A DNA stretch of 64,000 nt, from contig JARWKL010000010.1 in NCBI GenBank assembly GCA_029961685.1, positions 17,381,931 to 17,445,930 of the forward strand, given 5' to 3'. This stretch comes from Aristolochia californica. Lineage: Eukaryota > Streptophyta > Magnoliopsida > Piperales > Aristolochiaceae. The notes beneath the pieces are model-generated. The model worked only from the letters and a program-made list of their open reading frames with translations. It was not told the origin of the DNA and searched no databases. The translations under genes were made by a program, and so were the position numbers. Shown here piece after piece: positions 35,435 to 47,120 of this stretch; within the stretch, counting starts at the first letter, position 1; each line of letters starts with the position of its first letter.

Positions 35435-38218
35435 CCAAAATCCATGTTTGGGAAATTCCACTAGTACAACCCCCTAATAATAGCTTGGTCGAATTTTATA
35501 GGAAAGGGACTTCTAACTGATCCCAACATGTTTTATGTGTGGTGGGTGTGCATGCGACAAGCATGTTGAGGATCCAAGTGGCAAAAAATTAGGGGGGGTA
35601 GAAAAAATTAAATTCTCAAATGGTTGGATAATTACCAGAGCCAAACAACCCAGTGTTTGCCTATCCTAAAAAATTACAGATACTTTTTGGAATTATCTCT
35701 ACCAGCATTTGTGCATTCCCATTTTTGGTTGTTCAAAATTTTTTTTTTTCAAGACCAAACTAGTGACTCCCATTTTTCCTCATAAACAAAAAAGATATAA
35801 GATCGCAACCAAATGAAAATTTTAGAGTTCATGTGTGCAAAAAAATTTGAAAACTATAATAATAAATAGAAAATTATTTCACGCACTAAAAATGAACCCC
35901 AAAATCCATGTTTGGGAAATTCCACTAGTACAACCCCCTAATCATAGCTTGGTGGAATTTTATAGGAAAGGGACTTCTAACTGATCCCAACATGCGTTAA
36001 GTGTGGTAGGTGTGCATGCCACAAGCATGTTGAGGATGGAAGGGGGCAAAAATAAGGCGGGGTAGAAAAAATCAAATTCTCAAGTGGTTGGATATTTATA
36101 AGAGCCAAACAACCAACTTTTTGCCTATCCTTAAAAATCACAGATACTTTTTGGAATTATCTCTCCAAGCATTTGCGCATTCTCATTTTGGATGTTCAAA
36201 TTTTTTTTTTCAGGTCCAAACTTGTGACTCCCATTTTTCCTCGTAAACAAAAAAGATATAAGATCACATAAAAATGAAAATTTTAGAGTTCATGTCTGCA
36301 AAAAAATTTGAAAAAAATAATAATAAATAGAAAATAATTTCACGCACTAAAACTGAACCCCAAAATACACGTTTGGCAAATTCCACGAGTACTACCCCCT
36401 AATAATAGCTTGGTGGAATTTTATAGGAAAGGGACTTCTAATTGATCCCAACATGCTTTAAGTGTGGTGGGTGTGCATACCACAAGCATGTTGAGGATGG
36501 AAGCGGCCTTAAATTATGGGGGGTAGAAAAAATTAAATTCTCAAGTGGTTGGATATTTACCAGAGCGAAACAACCCACTTTTTGCCTAACCTTAAAAATC
36601 ATAGATAATTTTTAGAATTAGCTCTCCCAGCATTTGTGCATTCCCGTTTTGGATGTTCAATTTTTTTTTTCTTGTCCAAACTTGTGACTCCCATTTTTCC
36701 TCGTAAAAAAAAAAAAAAATAAGATCACAACAAAATGAAAATTTTAGAGTTCATGTGTGCAAAAAAATTTGAAAACTATAATAATAAATAGAAAATTATT
36801 TCACGCACTAAAAATGAACCCCAAAGTCATATTTTGGGAAATTCCACTAGTACAACCCCCTAATAATTGCTTGGTGGAATTTTATAGGAAAGGGATTTCT
36901 AACTGATCCCAACATGCTTTAAGTGTGGTGGGTGTGCATGCCACAAGCATGTTGAGGATGCAAGTGGCCTAAAATTAGGGGGGGTAGAAAAAATTAAATT
37001 CTCAAGTGGTTGGATATTTACCAGAGCCAAATAACCCACTTTTTGCCTATCCTTAAAAATCACAAATACTTTTTGGAATTATCTCTCCCAGCATTTGTGC
37101 ATTCCCATTTCGGATGTTGAAATTTTTTTTTTTCAGGTCGAAACTTCTGACTCCCTTTCTTCCTTGTAAACAAAAAAGATATAATATCGAAACAAAATGA
37201 AAATTTTAGAGTTCATGTGTGCAAAAAAATTTGAAAACTATAATAATAAATAGAAAATTATTTCATGCACAAAAAATGAACCCCAAAATCCATGTTTGGG
37301 AAATTCCACTAGTACAACCCCCTAATAATAGCTTGGTGGAATTTTATAGGAAAGGGACTTCTAACTGATCCCAACATGTTTTATGTGTGGTGGGTGTGCA
37401 TGCCACAAGCATGTTGAGGATCCAAGTGGCCAAAAATTAGCGCGGGTAGAAAAAATTAAATTTTCAAGTGGTTGGATATTTACCAGAGCCAAACGACCCA
37501 CTTTTTGCCTATCCTTAAATATCACAGATACTTTTTGGAATTATCTCTCCCAGCATTTGTGCATTCCCATTTTGGATGTTCAAATTGTTTTTTTTTTCAG
37601 GTCCAAACTTTTGACTCCCATTTTTCCTTGTAAACAAAAAAGATATATGATCGCAACAAAATGAAAATTTTAGAGTTCACCAGTGCAAAAAAATTTGAAA
37701 ACTATAATAATAAATAGAAAATTATTTCACGCACTTAAAATGAACCACAAAATACACGTTTGGCAAATTCCCCTAGTACTGCCCCCTAATAATAGCTTGG
37801 TGGAATTTTATAGGAAAGGGACTTCTAATTGATTCCAACATGCTTTAAGTGAGGTGGGTGGGCATGCCACAAGCATGATGAGGATGGAAACGGCCAAAAA
37901 TTATGGGGGGTAGAAAAAATTAAATTCTCAAGTGGTTGGATATTTATGAGAGCCAAACAACCCACTTTTTGCCTAACCTTAAAAATTACAGATAATTTTT
38001 GGAATTATCTCTCCCAGCATTTGTGCATTCCCATTTAGGATGTTCAAATTTTTTTTTTTAGGCCCAAACTTGTGGCTCCCATTTTTTCTCGTCAACAAAA
38101 AAAAATATAAGATCACAACAAAATGAAAATTTTAGAGTTCATGTGTGCAAAAAAATTTGAAAACTATGATAATAAATAGAAAATTATTTCACGCACTAAA
38201 AATGAACCCCAAAATCCA
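35435..38218 (+). repeat. Six-monomer tandem duplication, second copy
   Basis: Second copy of 32,661-35,444, in direct head-to-tail contact with the first. Unequal crossing over between misaligned arrays six monomers out of register is the simplest source. A private change, GTGGGTGGGCATG near 37,853, distinguishes it. The sequence after 38,218 continues into the block homologous to about 18.3-18.98 kb, which suggests the second copy preserves the older right flank. Confidence 0.93.
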
Positions 38219-41200
38219 ATTTTGGGAAATTCCTCTAGTACAACCCCCTAATAATAGCTTGGTGGAATTTGATAGGAAAGGGACTTCTAACTGATCCCAA
38301 CATGCTTTAAGTGTGGTGGGTCTGCATGCCACAAGCATGTTGAGGATGCAAGTGGCCAAAAATCAGGGGGGGTAGTAAAAATTAAATTCTCAAGTGGTTG
38401 GATATTTACCAGAGCCAAACAACTCATTTTTTGCCTATGCTTAAAAATCACATGTACTTTTTGGAATTACCTCTCCTTGCATTTGTGCATTCCCATTTTG
38501 GATGTTCAAAAATTTTTTTTTTTCAGGTCCAAACTTGTGACTTCCATTTTATCTCGTAAACAAAAAAGATATAAGATCGCAACAAAATGAAAATTTTAGA
38601 GTGCAAAAAAATTTGAAAACAATAATAATAAATAAAAGATTATTTCACGCACTAAAAATGAACCCCAAAATCCATGTTTGGGAAATTCCACTAGTACAAC
38701 CCCCTAATGGTGGAATTTTATAGGAAAGGGACTTCTAACTGATCCCAACATGATTTAAGTGTGGTGGGTGTGCATGCCACAAGCATGTTGAGGATGCAAA
38801 TGGCAAAAAATTAGGGGGAGTAGAAACAATTAATTTCTCAAGTGGTTGGATATTTACCAAAGCCAAACAACCCATTTTTCCTATCCTTAAAAATCACATA
38901 TAGTTTTTGGAATTATCTCTCGCCGCATTTGTGCATTCCCATTTTGGATGTTTAATTTTTTTTTTTCAGGTCGAAACTTGTGACTCCCATTTTTCCTCGT
39001 TAACAAAAAAGATATAAGATCACAACAAAATGAAAATTTTAGAGTTCATGTGTGCAAAAAAATTTGAAAACTATAATAATAAATAGAAAATTATTTCACG
39101 CACTAAAACTAAACCCCAAAATCCATGTTTGGGAAATTCCACTAGTACAACCACCTAATAATAGCTTGGTGGAATTTTATAGGAAAGGAACTTCTAACTG
39201 TTCCCAATATGCTTTAAATGTGGTGGGTGTGCATGCCACAAGCATGTTGAGGATGCAAGTGGCCAAAAATTAGGGGGGCTAGAAAAAATTAAATTCTCAA
39301 GTGGTTGGATATTTACCAGAGCCAAACAACCCACTTTTTGCCTATCCTTAAAAATCACAGATACTTTTTGGAATTATCTCTCCCAGCATTTGTGCATTCC
39401 CATTTTGGATGTTCAAATTTTTTTTTTTCAGGTCCAAACTTGTGACACCCATTTTTCCTCGTAAACAAAAAAAATATAAGATCGCAACAAAATGAAAATT
39501 TTAGGGTTCATGTGTGCAAAACAATATGAAAACTTTAATAATAAATAGAAAATTATTTCACGCACTAAAAATGAAAACCAAAATCCATGTTTGGGAAATT
39601 CCACTAGTACAACCCCCTAATAATAGCTTGGTGGAATTTTATAGGAAAGGGACTTCTAACTGATCCCAACATGCTCTAAGTGTGGTGTGTGTCCATGCCA
39701 CAAGCTTGTTGAGGATGCAAATGGCCAAAAATTAGGGGGGGTAGAAAAAATTAATTTCTCAAGTGGTTGGGTATTTACGAGAGCTAAACAACCCACTTTT
39801 TGTCTATCCTTAAAAATCACATATACTTTTTGGAATTATCACTCCCAGCATTTGTGCATTCCCATTTTGGATGTTCAAATTTTTTTTTTTCAGGTCTAAA
39901 CTTGTGACTCCCATTTTTCCTCATCAACAAAAAAGATAGAAGATCGCAACAAAATGAACATTTTAGAGTTCATGTGTGCAAAAAAATTTGAAAACTATAA
40001 TAATAAATACAAAATTATTTCACGCACAAAAAATGAACCCCAAAATCCATGTTTGGGAAATTTCTCTGGTACAACCCCCTAATAATAGCTTGGTGGAATT
40101 TTATAGGAAAGGGACTTCTAACTGATCCCAACATGCTTTAAGTGTGGTGGGTGTGCATGCCACAAGCATGTTGAAGATGCAAGTGGCCAAAAATAAGGGC
40201 GGGTAGAAAAAATTAAATTCTCAATTGGATGGATATTTACCAGAGCCAAACAACTCACTTTTTGCCTATCCTTAAAAATCACAGATACTTTTTGGAATTA
40301 TCTCTCCTAGCATTTGTGCATTCCCAATTTGGATGTTCAAATTTTTTATTTTTTTTTCAGGTCCCAAACTTGTGACTCCCATTTTTCCTCGTAAACAAAA
40401 AAGATATAAGATCGCAACAAAATGAAAATTTTAGAGTTCATGTGTGCAAAATAATTTCAAAACTATAATAAGAAATAGAAAATTATTTCACGCACTAAAA
40501 ATGAACCCCAAAATCCATGTTTGGGAAATTCCACTAGTACAACCCCCTAATAATTGCGTGGTGGAATTTTATAGGAAAGGGACTTCTAACTGATCCCAAC
40601 ATGCTTTAAGTGTGGTGGGTGTGCATGCCACAAGCATGTTGAGGATGCAAGTGGCCAAAAATAAGGGGGGGTAGAAAAAATTAAATTCTCAAGTGGTTGG
40701 ATATTTACAGGAGCCAAACAACCCACTTTTTTCCTATCCTTAAAAATCACAGATACTTTTTGGAATTATCTCTCCCAGCATTTGCGCATTCAGATTTTGG
40801 ATGTTCAAAATTTTTTTTTTCAGGTCCAAACTTGTGACTACCATTTTTCCTCGTAAACAAAAAAGCTATAAGATCGCATCAAAATGAAAATTTCAGAGTT
40901 CATGTGTGCAAAAAAATTTGAACACTATAATAATAAATGGAAAATTATTTCACGCACTAAAAATGATCCCAAAAATACACGTTTGGCAAATTCCACTAGT
41001 ACTAACCCCTAATAATAACTTGGTGGAATTTTATAGGAAAGGGACTTCTAATCTTTCCCAACATGCTTTAAGTGTGGTGGTTGTGCATGCCACAAGCATG
41101 TTGAGGATGCAAGCCGCCAAAAATTATGGGGGATAGAAAAAATTAAATTCTCAAGTGGTTGGATATGTACCAGAGCCAAACAACCCACTTTTTGCCTAAC

Positions 41201-42089
41201 CTTTAAAATCACAGATAATTTTTGGAATTATCTCTCCCAGCATTTGTGCATTCCCGTTTTGGATGATCAAATTTTTTTTTTCTGGTCCAAACTTGTGACT
41301 CCCATTTTTCCTCGTCAACAAAAAAAAATATAAGATCACAACAAAATGAAAATTTTAGAGTTCATGTGTGCAAAAAAATTTGAAACCAATAATAATAAAT
41401 AGAAAATTATTTCACGCACTAAAAATGAACCCCAAAATCATATTTTGGGAAATTCCACTAGTACAACCCCCTAATAATAGCTTGGTGGAATTTTATAGGA
41501 AAGGGACTTGTAACTGATCCCAACATGCTTTAAGTGTGGTGGGTGTGCATGCCACAAACATGTTGAGGATGCAAGTGGCCAAAAATTAGGGGGGGTAGAA
41601 AAAATTAAATTCTTAAGTGGTTGGATATTTACCAGAGCTAAACAACCCACTTTTTGCCTATCCTTAAAAATCACAGATACTTTATGGAATTATCTCTCCC
41701 AGCATTTGTGCATTCCCAATTTGGATGTTCAAATTTTTTATTTTTTTTCAGGTCCAAACTTGTGACTCCCATTTTTCCTCGTAAACAAAAAAGATATAAG
41801 ATCGCAACAAAATGAAAATTTTAGAGTTCATGTGTGCAAAAAATTTTGAAAACTAGAATAAGAAATAGAAAATTATTTCACGCACTAAAAAAGAACCCCA
41901 AAATCCATGTTTTTGAAATTCCACTGGTACAACCCCCTAATAATAGCTTGGTGGAATTTTATAGGAAAGGGACTTCTAACTGATCCCAACATGCTTTAAG
42001 TGTGGTGGGTGTGCATGCCACAAGCATGTTGAGGATGCAAGTGGCCAAAAATTAGGGGGGGTAGAAAAAATTAAACTCTCAATTGGATG

Positions 42090-43930
42090 GATATTTACCA
42101 GAGCCAAACAACTCACTTTTTGCCTATCCTCAAAAATCACATATACTTTTTGGAATTATTTCTCCCAGCATTTGTGCTTTCCCATTTTGGATGTTAAAAT
42201 TTTTTTTTTCTTTCAGGTCCAAACTTGTGACTCCCATTTTTCCTTGTAAACAAAAAAGTTATAAGATCACAACAAAATGAAAATGTTAGAGTTCATGTTT
42301 GCAAAAAAATTTGAAAACTATAATAATAAATATAAAATTATTTCACGCACTAAAAATGAACCACAAAATCCATGTTTGGGAAATTCCATTAGTACAACCC
42401 CTAATAATAGCTTGGTGGAATTTTATAGGAAAGAGACTTCTAACTGATCCCAACATGCTTTAAGTGTGGTGGGTGTGCATGCCACAAGCATGTTGAGGAT
42501 GCAAGTGGCCAAAAATTAGGGGGGGTAGAAAAAATTAAATTCTCAAGTGGTTGGATATTTACCTAAGACAAACAACCCACTTTTTGTCTATCCTTAAAAA
42601 TCACAGACACTTTTTGGAATTATCTCTCCCAGCATTTGTTCATTCCCATTTTTGATGTTCAAATTTTTTTTTTTTCTGGTCCAAACTTGTGACTCCCATT
42701 TTTCCTCGTAAACAAAAAAGATATAAGATCGCAACAAAATGAAAATTTTAGAGTTCGTGTGTGCAAAAAAATTTGAAAACTATAATAATAAATAGAAAAT
42801 TATTTCACGTACTAAAAATGAACCCCAAAATTCATGTTTGGGAAATTCCACTAGTACAACCCCCTAATAATAGCTTGGTGGAATTTTATAGGAAAGGGAC
42901 TTCTAACTGATCCCAACATGCTTTAACTGTGGTGGGTGTGCATGCCACAAACATGTTGAGGATGCAAGTGGCCAAAAATTAGGGGGGGTAGAAAAAATTA
43001 AATTCTCAAGTGGTTGGATATTTACCAGAGCTAAACCACCCACTTCTTGCCTATCCTTAAAAATCACATATACTTTTTGGAATTATCTCTCCCAGCATTT
43101 GTGCTTTCCCATTTTGGATGTTAAAATTTTTTTTTTCTTTCAGGTCCAAACTTGTGACTCCCATTTTTCCTTGTAAACAAAAAAGATATAAGATCACAAC
43201 AAAATGAAAATGTTAGAGTTCATGTTTGCAAAAAAATTTGAAAACTATAATAATAAATAGAAAATTATTTCACGCACTAAAAATGAACCACAAAATCCAT
43301 GTTTGGGAAATTCCATTAGTACAACCCCTAATAATAGCTTGGTGGAATTTTATAGGAAAGAGACTTCTAACTGATCCCAACATGCTTTAAGTGTGGTGGG
43401 TGTGCATGCCACAAGCATGTTGAGGATGCAAGTGGCCAAAAATTAGGGGGGGTAGAAAAAATTAAATTCTCAAGTGGTTGGATATTTACGTGAGACAAAT
43501 AACCCACTTTTTGCCTATCCTTAAAAATCACAGACACTTTTTGGAATTATCTCTCCCAGCATTTGTTCATTCCCATTTTGGCTGTTCAAATTTTTTTTTT
43601 TTTTCTGGTCCAAACTTGTGACTCCCATTTTTGCTTGTAAACAAAATAGATATAAGATCGCAACAAAATGAAAATTTTAGAGTTCATGTGTGCAAAAAAA
43701 TTTGAAAACTATAATAATAAATAGAAAATTATTTCACGCACTAAAAATGAACCCCAAAATCCATGTTTGGGAAATTCCACTAGTACAACCCCCTAATAAT
43801 AGCTTGGTGGAATTTTATAGGAAAGGGACTTCTAACTGATCCCAACATGCTTTAACTGTGGTGGGTGTGCATGCCACAAGCATGTTCAGGATGCAAGTGG
43901 GCAAAAATTAGGGGGGGTAGAAAAAATTAA
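42090..43930 (+). repeat. Two-monomer higher-order repeat, period 928 bp
   Basis: Two dimers in a row: ATGTTAAAAT occurs at 42,191 and 43,119, and each is followed by AAATGTTAGAGTTCATGTTTGC, ATTCCATTAGTACAACCCC and AAAGAGACTTC, then a second monomer with ACACTTTTTGG, TTTGTTCATTCCC and TCTGGTCC. Monomers within a dimer differ more than the matching monomers of the two dimers. Confidence 0.75.
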
Positions 43931-45070
43931 ATTCTCAAGTGGTTGGATATTTACCCCCGACAAACAACCCACTTTTTGCCTATCCTTAAAAATCACAGAT
44001 ACTTTTTGGTATTATCTCTCCCAGCATTTGTTCATTCCCATTTTGGATGTTCAATTTTTTTTTTTCTGGTCCAAACATGTGACTCCCATTTTTCCTCGTA
44101 AACAAAAAAGATATAAGACCACAAAAAAATGAAAATTTTAGAGTTCATGTGTGCAAAAAATTTTGAAAACTATAATAATAAATAGAAAATTATTTCACGC
44201 ACTAAAAATGAACACCAAAATCCATGTTTGGGAAATTCCACTAGTACAACCCCCTAATAATAGCTTGGTGGAATTTTATAGGAAAGGGACTTCTAACTGA
44301 TCCCAACATGCTTTAACTGTGGTGGGTGTGCATGCCACAAGCATGTTGAGGATGCAAGTGGGCAAAAATTAGGGGGGGTAGAAAAAATTAAATTCTCAAG
44401 TAGTTGGATATTTACCTGAGACAAACAACCCACTTTTTGCCTATCCTTAAAAATCACAGATACTTTTTGGAATTATCTCTCCCAGCATTTGTTCATTCCC
44501 ATTTTGGATGTTCAATTTTTTTTTTTTCTGGTCCAAACTTGTGACTCCCATTTTTCCACGTAAACAAAAAAGATATAAGACCGCAAAAAAAAGAAAATTT
44601 TAGAGTTCATGTGTGCAAAAAAATTTGAAAACTATAATAATAAATAGAAAATTATTTCACGCACTAAAAATGAACCCCAAAATCCATGTTTGGGAAATTC
44701 CACTAGTACAACCCCCTAATAATAGCTTGGTGGAATTTTATAGGAAAGGGACTTCTAACTGATCCCAACATGCTTTAACTGTGGTGGGTGTGCATGTCAC
44801 AAGCATGTTCAGGATGCAAGTGGGCAAAAATTAGGGGGGGTAGAAAAAATTAAATTCTCAAGTGGTTGGATATTTACCTGAGACAAACAACCCACTTTTC
44901 GCCTATCCTCAAAAATCACAGATACTTTTTGGAATTATCTCTCCCAGCATTTGTTCATTCCCATTTTGGAGGTTCAATTTTTTTTTTTTTTCTGGTCCAA
45001 ACTTGTGACTCCCATTTTTCCTCGTAAACAAAAAAGATATAAGACCGCAAAAAAATGAAAATTTTAGAGT
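43930..45070 (+). repeat. Run of homogenised single monomers (TTTGTTCATT class)
   Basis: Three monomers at a spacing of about 463 bp share GACAAACAACCC after TTACC, TTTGTTCATTCCC, TTTCTGGTCC, AAGACCGCAAAA or AAGACCACAAAA, TTTAACTGTGG and GTGGGCAAAAATTAG. They look derived from the second monomer of the dimer just upstream by single-monomer amplification. Confidence 0.7.
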
Positions 45071-46683
45071 TCATGTGTGCAAAAAAATATGAAAACTATA
45101 ACAATAAATAGAAAATTATTTCACCCACTAAAAATGAACGCCAAAATCCATGTTTGGGAAATTGCACTAGTACAACCCCTAATAATAGCTTGGTGGAATT
45201 TTATAGGAAAGGGGCTTCCAACTGATCCCAACAAGCTTTAAGTGTGGTTGGTGCGCATGCCACAAGCATGTTGAGGATGCAAGTGGCCAAAAATTAGGGC
45301 GGGTAGAAAAAATTAAATTCTCAAGTGGTTGGATATTTACCAGAGCCAAACAACCCACTTTTTGCCTATCCTTAAAAATCACTGATACTTTTTGGAATTA
45401 TCTCTCCCAGCATTTGTGCACTCCCATTTTATTTGTCCAAATTGTTATTTTTTTTAGGTCCAAACTTTTGACTCCCATTTTTCCTCCTAAACAAAAAGAT
45501 ATAAGATCGCAACAAAATGAAATTTTAGAGTTCATGTGTGCAAAAAAATTTGAAAACTATAATAATAAATAGAAAATTATTTCACGCACTAAAAATGAAC
45601 CCCAAAATCCATGTTTGGGAAATTCCACTGGTACAACCCCCTAATAATAGCTTGGTGGAATTTTATAGGAAATGGACTTCTAACTGATCCCAACATGCTT
45701 TAAGTGTGGTGGGTGTGCATGCCAAAACCATGTTGAGGATTCAAGTGGCCAAAAATAAAGGGGGGTAGAAAAATTAAATTCTCAAGTGGTTGGATATTTA
45801 CCAGAGCCAAACAACCCACTTTTTGCCTATCCTTAAAAATCACATATACTTTTTGGAATTATCTCTCCTAGCATTTGTGCATTCCCATTTTGGATGTTCA
45901 ATTTTTTTTTTTTTCAGGTCCAAACTTGTTACTCCCATTTTTCCTCGTAAACAAAAAAGATATAAGATCGCAACAAAATTAAAATTTTAGAGTTCATGTG
46001 TGCAAAAAACTTTGAAAACTATAATAATAAATAGAAAATTATTTCACGCACTAAAAATGAACCGCATAATCCATGTTTGGGAAATTCCACTAGTACAACC
46101 CCCTAATAATAGCTTGGTGGAAATTTATAGGAAAGGGACTTCTAACTGATCCCAACATGCTTTAAGTGTGGTGGGTGTGCATGCCACAACATGTTGAGGA
46201 TGCAAGTGGCCAAAAATTAGGGGGGGTAGAAAAAATTAAATTCTCAAGTGGTTGGATATTTACCAGAGCCAAACAACCCACTTTTTGCCTATCCTTAAAA
46301 ATCACATATACTTTTTGGAATTATCTCTCCAAGCATTTGTGCATTCCCATTTTGGATGTTAAAATTTTTTTTTTTTTCCGGTCCAAACTTGTGACTCCCT
46401 TTTTTCCTCGAAAACAAAAAAGATATAAGATCGCAACAAAATGAAAATTTTAGAGTACATGTGTGCAAAAAAATTTGAAAACTATAATAATAAATAGAAA
46501 ATTATTTCACGCACTAAAAATGAACCCCAAAATCCATGTTTGGGAAATTCCAACAGTACAACCCCCTAATAATAGCATGGTGGAATTTTATTGGAAAGGG
46601 ACTTCTCACTGATCCCAACATGCTTTAAGTGTGGTGGGTGTGCATGCCACAAGCATTATGAGGATACAAGTGGTAAAAAATTA

Positions 46684-46707
46684 GGGGGGGGGGGGGCGGG
46701 GGGGGGG
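46684..46707 (+). repeat. Expanded G-tract, 13 G + C + 10 G
   Basis: A 24-base tract interrupted by one C at 46,697 and followed by TGTAG. The interruption would be expected to slow further slippage. The monomer also has a changed hairpin arm (AAGCATTATG). Confidence 0.85.
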
Positions 46708-46851
46708 TGTAGAAAAAATTAATTTCACAAGTGGTTGAATATTTACAAGAGCCAAACAACCCACTTTTTGCCTATCCTTAAAAATCACAGATACTTTTTG
46801 GAATTATCTCTCCCAGCGTTTGGGCATTCCCATTTTGGATGTTTTTTTTTT

Positions 46852-47120
46852 TTTTTTTCGGGTCCAAACTTGTGGCTCCGATTTTTCCTCGTAAACATAA
46901 AAGATATAAGATCGCAACAAAATTAAAATTTTAGAGTTCATGTGTGTAAAAAATAGAAATTTGAAAACTATGATAATAAATAGAAAATTACTTCACGCAC
47001 TAAAAATGAACACCAAAATCCATGTTTGGGAAATTCCACTAGTACAAACCCTAATAATAGCTTGGTGGAATTTTATAGGAAAGGGACTTCTAACTGATCC
47101 CAACATGCTTTAAGTGAGGT
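46852..47120 (+). repeat. Segment shared with 48,711-48,980 (offset 1859 bp)
   Basis: CGGGTCCAAACTTGTG, CTCCGATTTTTCC, AAACATAAAAG, GTGTGTAAAAAATAGAAATTTG (which contains a small insertion), AACTATGATAAT, GAACACCAAAATCC and TACAAACCCTAATAATAG recur in order four monomers downstream. The two copies have different monomer contexts on both sides, so the copied tract is shorter than one monomer. That fits gene conversion better than crossing over. Confidence 0.7.

Noticed and set aside
34609..37664. Two identical 93-codon frames (34,609-34,890 and 37,383-37,664)
   Set aside because: Their identity comes from the 2774-bp DNA duplication, not from protein conservation.
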